Source: Rhodococcus sp. 14-2483-1-2
GTDB taxonomy: Bacteria > Actinomycetota > Actinomycetes > Mycobacteriales > Mycobacteriaceae
Reading direction: 5' to 3'
Length of the DNA stretch: 64,000 bases
NCBI RefSeq assembly: GCF_002259405.1
Contig: NZ_NPFW01000013.1
Span: forward strand, 1-64,000
Positions 53,870 to 62,951 of this stretch are shown one piece after another. The position numbers and the translations under genes are program-made. Numbering within the stretch: position 1 is the stretch's first letter; each line of letters begins with the position of its first letter. Under the pieces are notes generated by a model that saw only the letters and a list, made by a program, of their open reading frames with translations, ran no database searches and was not told the origin of the DNA.

Positions 53870-55105
53870 ATGCCCATCAGTTTCGATCTCACCGACCAGC
53901 AGGAAGCACTGAAGAAGGGCGCGCGTCAGTTCGCCGACACCTATCTCCACGACCTGTCCGCACAGGTGCGATCCACGCCGGACCCACTCGAACGCGCTCT
54001 GTTGGCCCGACCGGTATTCGAGAAAGCGGTGGAAGCGGGATTTCTGAAAGGCTTGATTCCGATTCCGTTCGGTGGACTCGCCTCGAGCGGTGTGGACGCA
54101 GCGCTGTTCGTCGAAGAATTCGCCGCTGCCAGTCCAGATTTCACGATCAGTCTGGCGGGTCCCCTGATAGCTCTGGCTCCGGTGTACGAGGCCGGGACCC
54201 CGGAGCAGATCGCCCGTTTCGTCGCGCCGTTCCTGGTCGATTCCGGCAGCCCGGTGGCTGCCATGGCGTACAGCGAACCCGGTGGCAGTGCCAATTTCGA
54301 TGCGCCGCCACCTGCCGAAGGGACCCGGACAACCGCAATTCTCGACGGCGATCACTGGGTTCTCGACGGCGAGAAGGTCTGGGCGTCACATCTGGGAGGG
54401 TGGGACGGATCGGGACCCGACATCATGACGGTCGTGTGTCGGACTCCCGGTGGCGTCTCGATCATCGTCGTCGAGCGCGAACAGCTCGCGACCGGTTTCT
54501 CGGTGGAAGAGGTGTACGACCTACCCGGCCTCAAGGGGTGCCTGACCTCGCGCGTCAGATTCGACAACGTCCGCGTCCCGAAGTCCAACCTGATCGGGGA
54601 GGAAGGGCAGGGAGTGCAACTGACTCGCAACGCATTCTTGGCGAGCGGCGCATCGATCGGAACGTTCTCCGTCGCCGCCATGCGCCAAGCCTTCGCTGCG
54701 GCATTTGCGTTTGCCACGTCGGAGAAGAGGGGCGGGCCGGTGCCGATCATCGACCATCAAGCGGTCGCCGACGTGCTCACCGACGCGAAAGGCAAGATCG
54801 AAGCGGTTCGACTGCTGTCGTGGCGCGCGCTCGACGCAGTGATGTCACAACATCCGAGCGCACTCGAAATGGCTCTGCACGCCAAGATCTTCGGATCCGA
54901 GACCGCGGTCGCGGTCATCAACGACCTGGTCAAGATCGTCGGCGTCGAGGCGTACAACCCGAGCTTCCCGATACTGCGGTATCTGGCGGACGCCACTGCG
55001 TACCCGATCATCGAGGGCAGTAATACCGGTGTACGTCGCCGGCAGATGCACGACGTGATGCGAACTGTTGGATGGGACCCACTCGCTGCGTCCGGGATGG
55101 CGTGA
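53870..55105 (+). CDS. Acyl-CoA dehydrogenase-superfamily flavoprotein, nitroalkane oxidase-like
   Basis: 411 residues from ATG 53870 (AAGAGGAC upstream). The acyl-CoA dehydrogenase fold is clear: AYSEPGGSANFD (FAD/substrate loop), GDHWVLDGEKVWAS and GWDGSGPDIMTVVCR, the last two closely following fungal nitroalkane oxidase as I recall it, and the C-terminal IIEGSNTGVRRRQM matching its IFDGGN-xGIRRR region. Nitroalkane oxidase uses an Asp (402) in that motif; here it is Glu382, the base of acyl-CoA dehydrogenases. It could oxidise an aryl nitroalkane such as phenylnitroethane to aldehyde, or act on an acyl-CoA. Convergent AraC gene 10 bases beyond. Confidence 0.75.
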   Translation: MPISFDLTDQQEALKKGARQFADTYLHDLSAQVRSTPDPLERALLARPVFEKAVEAGFLKGLIPIPFGGLASSGVDAALFVEEFAAASPDFTISLAGPLIALAPVYEAGTPEQIARFVAPFLVDSGSPVAAMAYSEPGGSANFDAPPPAEGTRTTAILDGDHWVLDGEKVWASHLGGWDGSGPDIMTVVCRTPGGVSIIVVEREQLATGFSVEEVYDLPGLKGCLTSRVRFDNVRVPKSNLIGEEGQGVQLTRNAFLASGASIGTFSVAAMRQAFAAAFAFATSEKRGGPVPIIDHQAVADVLTDAKGKIEAVRLLSWRALDAVMSQHPSALEMALHAKIFGSETAVAVINDLVKIVGVEAYNPSFPILRYLADATAYPIIEGSNTGVRRRQMHDVMRTVGWDPLAASGMA

Positions 55106-55115
55106 GGGCTCCCGC

Positions 55116-56021
55116 TCACCCGGCGCGATACGCGCGCGGCGACATGCCGTAGGTCTCCTTGAACAGTTTCGAGAAGTTGGAGGAATCGATCAAACCGTGA
55201 CGCGCGCAGATGGTTCCGATACTGTCTGCGGCGAAACGGGGGTCGCGGAGATCACGGTGGCACCGATCGAGTCTCCTGGATCTTATCCAGCCCGCCACCG
55301 TGCGACCGTCGGCCTCGAAGAGCTTCTGCAGGTACCGTACCGAGATGTGCAGTCGCGCAGCGAGAGTGGCGGTGGAGAGCGTCGGATCGTCGAGATGTGA
55401 CTCGACGAGGCTCTTGGCCTCGAGCAGCAGCGTGGAACCCGGTGCGTAGTCGGGTGCAGCATCGTCGAGGGCGGCGCACAGCAGATCGAGTACCGCGTTC
55501 TCGAGCATCGGTGCCGTCGGCAGTGTTCCGTCGACGGTGGTGCGGCGCAGCCCGTGCAGGAACGGCGACACCAGCGCGCCCACACCGTGATCGCCGTCGA
55601 TTCGACGGGCGGCGACGGTCGTCAACTCGCGAGAGGCCAGGTGCAGTGCCTCGCGTGGGAACATCACCACGAACATCGCGAAGTCCCCGGCGAAATGCAG
55701 ATCGTACGGCGCGCTGGTGTCGTACACCGCGAAGTCACCCGGATGCAGTACGGCCTCGCGATCGTTCTGCACGATCGTCCCGGATCCGCTCAGCTGAAGG
55801 CCGACCTTGATCAAGCCGGGATCGGCACGCTTGATGGTGGCACGAGTGCGCCGGACATCGACCTCACGGCCCGCAACCTCACTCAGTTGCAGCGATCCCA
55901 GAGTCGACGACACCAGAGTGCCCTCGAACGACGACGGCCCGGTGGACACAGCGTCGAGAGGCACGAACGCCGTGGAGACGTTCTCGCGCCAGTGCTCGAA
56001 ATCCTGTGCCACCGGGCTCAT
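55116..56021 (-). CDS. AraC-family regulator at the 3' end of the paa operon
   Basis: 301 residues from ATG 56021, one base after the paaK stop, so co-transcribed with paaEDCBA-paaK. The ligand domain shows LHPGDFAVYDTSAPYDLHF, close to the regulators at 15977 and 41514; the HTH ends SSNFSKLFKETYGMSPRAYR. It may coordinate phenylacetate catabolism with the upstream amine/aldoxime/alcohol genes, for instance through the GTGCGC repeats; that link is inferred. Confidence 0.83.
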   Translation of the reverse strand: MSPVAQDFEHWRENVSTAFVPLDAVSTGPSSFEGTLVSSTLGSLQLSEVAGREVDVRRTRATIKRADPGLIKVGLQLSGSGTIVQNDREAVLHPGDFAVYDTSAPYDLHFAGDFAMFVVMFPREALHLASRELTTVAARRIDGDHGVGALVSPFLHGLRRTTVDGTLPTAPMLENAVLDLLCAALDDAAPDYAPGSTLLLEAKSLVESHLDDPTLSTATLAARLHISVRYLQKLFEADGRTVAGWIRSRRLDRCHRDLRDPRFAADSIGTICARHGLIDSSNFSKLFKETYGMSPRAYRAG

Positions 56022-56022
56022 G

Positions 56023-57330
56023 TCATACGGCCGGGCGGTTGTCGATCAGCCTGCGGGCCTTGCCGATGGACCGTTCGAGGGCGGCCGGTGCCACGACGTC
56101 GACTCCGACGCTGACGCCGATGCGATCCTTGACGAGCTTCTTCAGCGTTGCCGCCGCCATCGGATGCGTGTCGAGCGCGGCGTCGGGGCGGGCCTCGACG
56201 AGGACGGTCAGGGTGTCCATGCGTCCGGCGCGTTCGAGCACGCACTGGAACTGCGGAGCGAGGGCGGGAACGGTGAGAATCAGCTCCTCGATCTGAGTCG
56301 GGAAGAGATTGACGCCACGCAGAATGATCATGTCGTCGGTGCGGCCGGTGACCTTCTGCATCCGACGCATCGTGCGAGCCGTACCTGGCAGCAGTCGCGT
56401 CAGATCGCGGGTGCGGTACCGGATGATCGGCATCGCCTCCTTGGACAAGGACGTGAACACCAATTCACCCTCCTCGCCGTCGGGCAGAACCTCGCCGGTC
56501 ACCGGGTCGATGACCTCCGGGTAGAAATGATCCTCCCAGATGTGGAGTCCGTCCTTGGTTTCGACGCATTCCATCGCGACGCCCGGGCCCATCACCTCGG
56601 ACAGGCCGTAGATGTCGACGGCGTCCATGTCGAGAGTCTTCTCGATCTCCTTGCGCATCTCCTCGGTCCAGGGTTCCGCGCCGAAGACGCCGGTCTTCAG
56701 CGAGGTCTTGGCCGGGTCGATGCCCTTCTTGACCATCGCGTCCACGATCGTGAGCATGTAGGACGGCGTCACCATGATGGCGTCGGGCTCGAAGTCCTCG
56801 ATCAGCTGGATCTGACGATCGGTCATGCCACCGGACATCGGAATGACGGTGCAGCCCAGTCGTTCTGCACCGTAGTGTGCGCCGAGACCGCCGGTGAAGA
56901 GGCCGTAGCCGTAGGCGACGTGCACCTTGTCCGACGGCTTGACGCCACCGGCCCGGAGACTGCGGGCGATCAGGTCGGCCCAGTTGCTGATGTCGTTCGC
57001 GGTGTAGCCGACGACCGTGGCTTTGCCGGTTGTTCCCGAGGACGCGTGGATGCGCGAAACCTTGTCCTGCGGCACCGCGAACATCCCGAATGGGTAGTTC
57101 TCGCGTAGATCCTTCTTGGCGGTGAAGGGGAACTTCGCGAGATCCGACAGATCCTTCAGATCGGTCGGGTGCACACCGGCGTCGTCGAAGGCCTTCTTGT
57201 AATGAGCAACGTTGTCGTACGCATGCTGCAGCGACCACTGCAGGCGCTCCAGCTGAAGGGTGGATATCCGGTCCCGAGAGGCGAACTCGATGTCGGGGGT
57301 GTCGGTGGGGGTGGACAGCACACTGGTCAT
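56023..57330 (-). CDS. paaK: Phenylacetate-CoA ligase
   Basis: 435 residues, standard length. The AMP-binding P-loop HASSGTTGKATVVGYT (near residue 93), the DIYGLSEVMGPG motif and the C-terminal GRTDDMIILRGVNLFPTQIE are all present. It activates phenylacetate to phenylacetyl-CoA with ATP, the entry step to the aerobic hybrid pathway. It lies 16 bases after paaE, in the same operon. Confidence 0.95.
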   Translation of the reverse strand: MTSVLSTPTDTPDIEFASRDRISTLQLERLQWSLQHAYDNVAHYKKAFDDAGVHPTDLKDLSDLAKFPFTAKKDLRENYPFGMFAVPQDKVSRIHASSGTTGKATVVGYTANDISNWADLIARSLRAGGVKPSDKVHVAYGYGLFTGGLGAHYGAERLGCTVIPMSGGMTDRQIQLIEDFEPDAIMVTPSYMLTIVDAMVKKGIDPAKTSLKTGVFGAEPWTEEMRKEIEKTLDMDAVDIYGLSEVMGPGVAMECVETKDGLHIWEDHFYPEVIDPVTGEVLPDGEEGELVFTSLSKEAMPIIRYRTRDLTRLLPGTARTMRRMQKVTGRTDDMIILRGVNLFPTQIEELILTVPALAPQFQCVLERAGRMDTLTVLVEARPDAALDTHPMAAATLKKLVKDRIGVSVGVDVVAPAALERSIGKARRLIDNRPAV

Positions 57331-57346
57331 GAGGGTTCTCTCGGTC

Positions 57347-58441
57347 TCAGGCGTCGAAGTCGACGGTCACGGTGTCGCTGACGGGGAAGGTCTGGCAGGT
57401 GAGCACGAAGCCGGCGTCGACTTCGTTGTCCTCGAGCGCGTAGTTGCGGCGCATGTCGACGTCGCCGAAGGTGACCTTCGCGCGGCAGGTGCCACACACG
57501 CCGCCCTTGCACGCGAAGGGGAGATCGGAGCGCAGCTGCTCGGCCGAATCGAGGATCGACTCGTCCTGAGGCAGTGCACCTTTCACTTCACGTCCGTCGA
57601 GGATGATCGTGACCTCACTGCTGGGCCCGGTGATGCCGGGCTCGCGGTGCTTTTCCTGCGGCGGGGGCACGTCGTCGACATAGAACAGCTCGGCGTGGAT
57701 GCTGGTCTTCGCCACACCGAGGTCTCCGAGGACCTGTTGGGCATCGGTGACCATCCCGAACGGGCCACACAACCAGAAATGATCGATATCCGGTGTGGCG
57801 ACGACGGTGTCGAGTATCTCGCGCAGTCGTCCGGCGTCGAGTCTTCCGCTGAACAGTTCGACCTCGCGCGGCTCCCTGGACAGGACGTGAATGACGTCGA
57901 ACCGGCTGCCGTACTGGTCCTTCAGGTCCGCGATCTCCTCGGCGAACATCACCGTTCGCGTCCGCCGATTACCGTACAGCAGAACCACTTCGGCGTCGGG
58001 GTTGGTCAGGACCGAGGCTGCAATCGACAGCATCGGGGTGATGCCCGAGCCGGCCGCGATGAGAACGTGCCTGCCGGCCGTAGCCGGATCCGCGTGGAAA
58101 TTGCCGGTGGGGCCCTGGACGTCGATACGGTCGCCGGCCTTGACCTCGTGGACGAGCCACGAGGAGAACAGGCCGTCGGAGACCTCACGGACGCCGACGC
58201 GGGGACGCGCGCCGGCCGGGGCGCAGATCGAATAAGAGCGACGGTGCTCGATACCGTGGACGGTCCGGCTGAGCATCAGCGACTGACCCGGCTTGAAATC
58301 GAACTCCGCACGCAGCTCATCGGGCACATCGAACGTGACGGCGACGGCGTCGTCGCAGAGCGATTCGACGTCGGCGACGGTCAACGTGTGGAAGGGCTTG
58401 TTGCGCAGGTTCTTCAGTTCCGGCTCGGCGGCGACGGTCAT
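57347..58441 (-). CDS. paaE: Phenylacetyl-CoA epoxidase reductase subunit
   Basis: 364 residues. N-terminal FAD domain (RRSYSIC), NAD domain (AAGSGITPMLS and LCGPFGMV) and a C-terminal plant-type 2Fe-2S domain (CKGGVCGTCRAKV, then CQT). It transfers electrons from NADPH to the PaaABCE di-iron epoxidase. The domain order is the reverse of BenC, where ferredoxin is N-terminal. The start ATG 58441 overlaps the paaD stop by one base. Confidence 0.95.
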   Translation of the reverse strand: MTVAAEPELKNLRNKPFHTLTVADVESLCDDAVAVTFDVPDELRAEFDFKPGQSLMLSRTVHGIEHRRSYSICAPAGARPRVGVREVSDGLFSSWLVHEVKAGDRIDVQGPTGNFHADPATAGRHVLIAAGSGITPMLSIAASVLTNPDAEVVLLYGNRRTRTVMFAEEIADLKDQYGSRFDVIHVLSREPREVELFSGRLDAGRLREILDTVVATPDIDHFWLCGPFGMVTDAQQVLGDLGVAKTSIHAELFYVDDVPPPQEKHREPGITGPSSEVTIILDGREVKGALPQDESILDSAEQLRSDLPFACKGGVCGTCRAKVTFGDVDMRRNYALEDNEVDAGFVLTCQTFPVSDTVTVDFDA

Positions 58442-58962
58442 CAGATTTCCTTCACGTGGTCGAAGGGTTCGAGGCAGTCGTCGCACCGGTACTGGGCTTT
58501 GCACAGCGTTGCGCCGAATTCGGATGTGAGGCGGGTGTTTGCGGAACCGCACCGAGGGCAGTCGATTCGGCGCGGCTTCACGGTCAGGGTCAACGGAACC
58601 GGGCCGGAGGTACGAGCAGGAGCCGGTCCCGGTGTGGAGTAACCGGTCTCGCGAAGTTTGCGCAGGCCCTCCTCGGAGATCCAGTCGGTGCTCCATGCGG
58701 GGGAGAGGCTGGTGACGATCTCGACATCCGCGTAGCCGTGATCCTGGAGCTTGTGGGCGATGTCGTCGCGCATCGTCGCCATCGCGGGGCAGCCGGAGTA
58801 CGTCGGGGTGATGGTGACGAGCACACTTCCGTTCTCGCGTACTTCGACGTCGCGCAGGACGCCGAGATCGTCGAGAGTGAGCAGTGGCATCTCGGGATCC
58901 ATGACGGTCGCGGCGATCTCGCGTGCGGTTGTCTTGAGTGTGGTTTTCTCGAGTGTGGTCAC
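58441..58962 (-). CDS. paaD: Phenylacetate pathway protein PaaD (metal-cluster assembly, MIP18-like)
   Basis: 173 residues with a GTG start (58962) overlapping the paaC stop. N-terminal MIP18/DUF59 domain (VMDPEMPLLTLDDLGVLRDV, then TYSGCPAM) and a C-terminal zinc-ribbon-like CPRCGS...CDDCLEPFDH. PaaD is required for epoxidase activity, probably in metal-site maturation. Sequence shows both motifs intact. Confidence 0.93.
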   Translation of the reverse strand: MTTLEKTTLKTTAREIAATVMDPEMPLLTLDDLGVLRDVEVRENGSVLVTITPTYSGCPAMATMRDDIAHKLQDHGYADVEIVTSLSPAWSTDWISEEGLRKLRETGYSTPGPAPARTSGPVPLTLTVKPRRIDCPRCGSANTRLTSEFGATLCKAQYRCDDCLEPFDHVKEI

Positions 58963-59876
58963 CAGACCCCCTCCGGATGCGCTCTCGCCACGACCTGCAT
59001 CTCGGCGATCAGCGGCCCGAACGCCTCGGTGTGGATTCCGCGCCGGCCCCCGCGGCCACCGATGGTGCCCACGGACTTGCCCTCGGGGGCGTCCAGCTCT
59101 GCGGCGTGAAGTACCTGCGCCAGAACGGAATCGAACTCCTCGCGCACGTCACGGGGATCGACGGCGACACCGACCCCAGCCAGCGCGATTTCCTCGTCCG
59201 TCGGGACGAACAGTTCGGAGACGTACGGCCAGATTCGCGTCACGGCCTCGCGGACACGTCGCTTCGATTCATCGGTTCCGCAACCCAGGGTGACGACCCA
59301 GCGAGCCGCGTAATCACGGTGGTAGGTCAGCTCTTTGACGCCCTTGCTCGCAACCGCGGCGAGAACGGGATCCCGGGATTCCTGCAGGCGAGTGAAGACG
59401 GCGAGCCGCCACGTCGAGAACACCAGCAGGCGAACCTGGGATTTCGCGAAGTCTCCATTGTCGAGCTCGGTGAGTCGCACGTTTCGGAAGTCGGCGTCGT
59501 CGCGGAAGAACGCGAGAGCATCTTCCGACGGTGCGGGCGAGGTGTCCGAGATGAACGGCACGACCGTCGGGTCGGCTTTGGCGGCGCGGGCCAGCAGTAG
59601 CCGGGCCTGGCCGAGGAGATCGAGGCCGACGTTGGCCAGTGCCACTTCTTCTTCGAGTTCCGGTGCGCGGGTGCTCCACTCGGCGAGGCGTTGGGAGCTG
59701 ATCAGCGCATCGTCGCCGAGCATGAGGCAGTACGCGGCAAGAGCTTTCAGGTCGACGTCGTCGGGAACGGTGGTGTCGACTCCGGCGAGCGGGTCGTCGA
59801 AGCTCGTCCCGAATGCCCACTGCCCGTGCGAATCCTCGTCGACGAGGCCCTCGTAGGCGCTGTCGTGATCAGTCAT
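58959..59876 (-). CDS. paaC: Phenylacetyl-CoA epoxidase subunit C
   Basis: 305 residues from ATG 59876. Helical ferritin-like structural subunit of the epoxidase (YCLMLGDDALISSQRLAEW; ELTYHRDYAARWVVTLGCGTDES). It pairs with PaaA. An upstream in-frame extension was rejected because it would run through paaB. It starts 28 bases after paaB. Confidence 0.93.
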   Translation of the reverse strand: MTDHDSAYEGLVDEDSHGQWAFGTSFDDPLAGVDTTVPDDVDLKALAAYCLMLGDDALISSQRLAEWSTRAPELEEEVALANVGLDLLGQARLLLARAAKADPTVVPFISDTSPAPSEDALAFFRDDADFRNVRLTELDNGDFAKSQVRLLVFSTWRLAVFTRLQESRDPVLAAVASKGVKELTYHRDYAARWVVTLGCGTDESKRRVREAVTRIWPYVSELFVPTDEEIALAGVGVAVDPRDVREEFDSVLAQVLHAAELDAPEGKSVGTIGGRGGRRGIHTEAFGPLIAEMQVVARAHPEGVW

Positions 59877-59904
59877 GAGTGCTTGTCCTCTTGAAGTGTG
59901 GGTC

Positions 59905-60267
59905 TCACATGTGGGGAACGTTGTCGGGGATCTCGTAGAACGTCGGGTGGCGGTACACCTTGTCGCCACTCGGAGCGAAGAACGGATCCTTCTCCGACGG
60001 CGACGACGCGACGATCGAGTTGGACGGAACCACCCAGATGCTGACGCCTTCGTTGCGTCGGGTGTAGACGTCGCGAGCATGCCGCAGCGCCATGTGGTCG
60101 TCGGCGGCGTGCAGCGATCCGACATGCACGTGGTTCAGGCCGCGCTTGCCGCGCAGGAACACCTCGTACAGCGGCCAATCTGCCTTGACGGCTTCTCTTT
60201 TCGGCTCGACCGGAACACCCTCGGTGGGCACCGCTCCGTGGCCGCCCTCGGCGGTGAATTCGGTCAT
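59905..60267 (-). CDS. paaB: Phenylacetyl-CoA epoxidase subunit B
   Basis: 120 residues. [26 protein letters not shown] and [16 protein letters not shown] are the PaaB signature. It is a small bridging subunit of the epoxidase complex. Overlaps the paaA stop by 4 bases (ATGA). The Gly/Glu-rich N-terminus is longer than in Escherichia coli PaaB. Confidence 0.94.
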   Translation of the reverse strand: MTEFTAEGGHGAVPTEGVPVEPKREAVKADWPLYEVFLRGKRGLNHVHVGSLHAADDHMALRHARDVYTRRNEGVSIWVVPSNSIVASSPSEKDPFFAPSGDKVYRHPTFYEIPDNVPHM

Positions 60268-61211
60268 GATGCTGCGTTCCTTTCGGCGAATGCGGTTGCG
60301 GCCTCACGGACCCAGGCTCCGCCGTCGTGAGCTGCGCGCCGGTTCGCGATGCGCTCGACGTTGGAGGCACCGTTGCCCTTGATCACCTGCATGAACTCGG
60401 ACCAGTCGGGCTCGCCGAAATCGTGCGACTTGCGCTCCTCGTTCCACTTCAGGTCCGGGTCGGGGAACGTGACTCCGAGAGCCTTCGCCTGCGGGATGGA
60501 CATGTCGACGAAGCGTTGGCGCAGTTCGTCGTTGGTGTGGCGCTTGATGCCCCACTTCATCGACTGCTCGGTGTTGGGGGACTCGTCGTCCGGCGGGCCG
60601 AACATCATCAGAGCCGGCCACCACCAGCGGTTGACCGATTCCTGAACCATGGCGCGCTGTTCGTCGGTGCCGCGCATCATCGTGGCGAGCAGTTCGTAGC
60701 CCTGGCGCTGGTGGAAGGATTCTTCCTTGCAGACCCGGATCATCGCGCGTGCGTACGGACCGAAGCTGCTGCGGCACAGGGGAACCTGGTTGCAGATCGC
60801 CGCACCGTCGACCAGCCAGCCGATGGTGCCCACGTCGGCGTACGTCAGGGTGGGGTAGTTGAAGATCGAGGAGTACTTCTGCTTGCCCTCGATGAGCTTG
60901 ACCGTCAGGTCGGCGCGGTCCGCTCCGAGCGTTTCCGCGGCGGAGTAGAGGTAGAGACCGTGACCGGCCTCGTCCTGCACCTTGGCCATCAGGATCGCCT
61001 TGCGGCGCAGCGACGGCGCACGGGTGAGCCAGTTGCCCTCCGGCTGCATTCCGATGATCTCGGAGTGCGCGTGCTGAGCGATCTGGCGAATGAGCGACTT
61101 GCGGTAGCCGTCGGGCATCCAGTCACGAGGCTCGACGCGCTGCTCGTGGGCGATGGTCTCGTCGAACCCGTCCTGCAGCGTCTCGGCGGACAGGGTGTTT
61201 GACGTGGTCAT
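60264..61211 (-). CDS. paaA: Phenylacetyl-CoA 1,2-epoxidase, catalytic subunit A
   Basis: 315 residues from ATG 61211 (TAGGACTT upstream). Di-iron carboxylate motifs QDEAGH and KEESFHQRQ are the EXXH ligand pairs; it epoxidises the ring of phenylacetyl-CoA with O2. First gene of the paaABCDE-paaK-araC operon, with a TetR-type palindrome just upstream (61228-61241). Confidence 0.95.
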   Translation of the reverse strand: MTTSNTLSAETLQDGFDETIAHEQRVEPRDWMPDGYRKSLIRQIAQHAHSEIIGMQPEGNWLTRAPSLRRKAILMAKVQDEAGHGLYLYSAAETLGADRADLTVKLIEGKQKYSSIFNYPTLTYADVGTIGWLVDGAAICNQVPLCRSSFGPYARAMIRVCKEESFHQRQGYELLATMMRGTDEQRAMVQESVNRWWWPALMMFGPPDDESPNTEQSMKWGIKRHTNDELRQRFVDMSIPQAKALGVTFPDPDLKWNEERKSHDFGEPDWSEFMQVIKGNGASNVERIANRRAAHDGGAWVREAATAFAERNAAS

Positions 61212-61227
61212 AAGTCCTACTTTCATT

Positions 61228-61241
61228 ACCGAATGATCGGT
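61228..61241. promoter_or_regulatory. Palindrome upstream of paaA, candidate TetR (PaaR-type) operator
   Basis: ACCGAATGATCGGT has perfect 5-bp arms (ACCGA/TCGGT) around a 4-base centre and extends to TTACC...GGTAA on the outer flanks. It lies 16 bases before the paaA start. TetR-family PaaR proteins repress paa genes in several bacteria; none is adjacent here, so its regulator may be encoded elsewhere. Confidence 0.5.
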
Positions 61242-61268
61242 TGGTAACCAGTATGCCTCGAGTGCAGC

Positions 61269-61305
61269 TCCGCGCACAAGAGCGGCTTCGCCGCAGGTGC
61301 GCGGA
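61269..61305 (-). terminator. Compound hairpin after paaG
   Basis: TCCGCGCAC (61269-61277) pairs with GTGCGCGGA (61297-61305), with an inner GCGGC-TTC-GCCGC stem. It lies between the paaG stop and the paaA promoter, separating the paaJFHG and paaABCDEK transcripts on the same strand. Probable terminator or attenuator. Confidence 0.65.
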
Positions 61306-61332
61306 ACCTCGTAGCAGGGGACGAGTTTCTGT

Positions 61333-62103
61333 TCACATGCCGACGAAGGAGGCTCTTTTTTTCGCCAGAAACGCATCCACCGCTGCCTTGTGGTCCTGAG
61401 TCTGTCCCAGAACCGTTTGTGCCTGTGCCTCGCGGTCCAAGGCATCGGACAGTCCGGATCGAGCGATCAGCGACTTGACCTGCCGGTAGGCCTGGGTGGG
61501 GCCGGCGGCAAGGGAGGTCGCCAGCGTGCGCGCGGTCTCGAGTACGTCCCCGTCCTCGACGACGCGATGCACCAAACCCCAGTCGAGGGCCTGCGCGGCG
61601 GTGACCCTGTCGCCGAGCAGCATCAGACCCGCGGCCCGGCTCGATCCCAGTGCCTCGACCAACGTGTAGCTCAATCCCGAGTCGCTGGCCAAGCCGATGC
61701 CGGTGAATGCCGTCGCGAACGACGACTTGGTGCCGGCCACTCGGATGTCACCGGCCAGTGCGATCCCGAGGCCTGCGCCGACGCATGCGCCTGGGATCGC
61801 GACGACAATCGGAACCTCGAGCGCAGCGAGCCCTCGGATCACCGGGTTGTAGTGCTCGCCGACGGTGTCCATCGCCGTGGCCGGATCGGCTTCGAGCGCG
61901 GTGACGTGCTCGCCGAGATCCTGGCCGACGCAGAAGTTCTTGCCCTCGGCGGTGATGAGCACGGCGCGCACCTCGGGTGCAGCGGCACTCTGAACGGCCT
62001 CCGCCAACGCGACCTTCGTCGCGACGTCGAGGGCGTTGTGCGCCTCGGGGCGAGCGAGGGTGATGGTCGCCAAGCCGTCGGCGACGTCGAACCGTACCGT
62101 CAT
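61333..62103 (-). CDS. paaG: Ring-1,2-epoxyphenylacetyl-CoA isomerase (PaaG-like)
   Basis: 256 residues, enoyl-CoA hydratase/isomerase (crotonase) family. [13 protein letters not shown] and the oxyanion-hole segment [15 protein letters not shown] resemble PaaG, as does the C-terminal [12 protein letters not shown]. It converts the ring epoxide to oxepin-CoA. Its start overlaps the paaH stop (ATGA). Confidence 0.88.
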   Translation of the reverse strand: MTVRFDVADGLATITLARPEAHNALDVATKVALAEAVQSAAAPEVRAVLITAEGKNFCVGQDLGEHVTALEADPATAMDTVGEHYNPVIRGLAALEVPIVVAIPGACVGAGLGIALAGDIRVAGTKSSFATAFTGIGLASDSGLSYTLVEALGSSRAAGLMLLGDRVTAAQALDWGLVHRVVEDGDVLETARTLATSLAAGPTQAYRQVKSLIARSGLSDALDREAQAQTVLGQTQDHKAAVDAFLAKKRASFVGM

Positions 62104-62951
62104 GCGTTCGTCCAATCGTGAAAGCCGCGACCGGACTTGCGTCCGATGTCGCCGCGAGCAACCATGTCTCGCAACAACTGCGGGGGAGTGAACCTGTCGC
62201 CGAGGGTCGACGCCAGGTGTTCTGCGATGGCGAGTCGAACGTCCAACCCGACGAGGTCGGTCGAACGCAACGGACCCATCGGGTGCTTGTAGCCGAGTTC
62301 CATGGCGCGATCGATGGATTCGGCGTCGGCGACGCCTTCCTCCAACATGCGAATGGCCTCGAGCCCCAGGCACACGCCGAGCCGTGACGTCGCAAAGCCG
62401 GGGGAGTCGTTGACGAGCACCTCGGTCTTGCCCAGGAGCGACACCCACTGCTGTACTCGCTGCACCACGTCGGCGGAGGTAGCGGGAGCGCGCACGATCT
62501 CGACGAGAGTCGACGCCGGAACCGGGTTGAAGAAGTGCATCCCGATGAAGCGACTCGGATCACTGAGTGCTGCACCGAGTTCGGCGATGGAGATCGAGCT
62601 CGTGTTCGACGCGATGACCGTGTTGTCGGATGCGACTTTGTCTATCAGAGCCAACACCTCGACCTTGAGCGACGGGATCTCGGGCACCGCTTCGACAATC
62701 AGGTCGAGGTCGGCCGGGAGTTCCGCGGGCCCGGCGACGGTGGAGACCCGGGCGAGAATCGCAGCGGGATCCTCGCTGAGTTTGCCGCGCTCGTGCGCCC
62801 GGTCGAGTCCGGTCGAGACTCGGCCGAGGGCTGCTTGTTGGTCGGCGGCTTCGGCGATGACGACGGTGGAACCGAGGGCCGCGAACACCTGCGCGATACC
62901 TGCACCCATGCGGCCGCCACCGACTACACCTACTGCGCGAGGAGCTGTCAT
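62100..62951 (-). CDS. paaH: 3-hydroxyacyl-CoA dehydrogenase (3-hydroxyadipyl-CoA dehydrogenase)
   Basis: 283 residues. N-terminal VGGGRMGAGIAQVFA NAD fold, SNTSSISIAEL and the catalytic His in GMHFFNPVP, then GFATSRLG. Single-domain form, shorter than Escherichia coli PaaH, which is longer, but full-length for the simple HBDH type. It oxidises 3-hydroxyadipyl-CoA. Coupled by 4-base overlaps on both sides. Confidence 0.87.
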   Translation of the reverse strand: MTAPRAVGVVGGGRMGAGIAQVFAALGSTVVIAEAADQQAALGRVSTGLDRAHERGKLSEDPAAILARVSTVAGPAELPADLDLIVEAVPEIPSLKVEVLALIDKVASDNTVIASNTSSISIAELGAALSDPSRFIGMHFFNPVPASTLVEIVRAPATSADVVQRVQQWVSLLGKTEVLVNDSPGFATSRLGVCLGLEAIRMLEEGVADAESIDRAMELGYKHPMGPLRSTDLVGLDVRLAIAEHLASTLGDRFTPPQLLRDMVARGDIGRKSGRGFHDWTNA

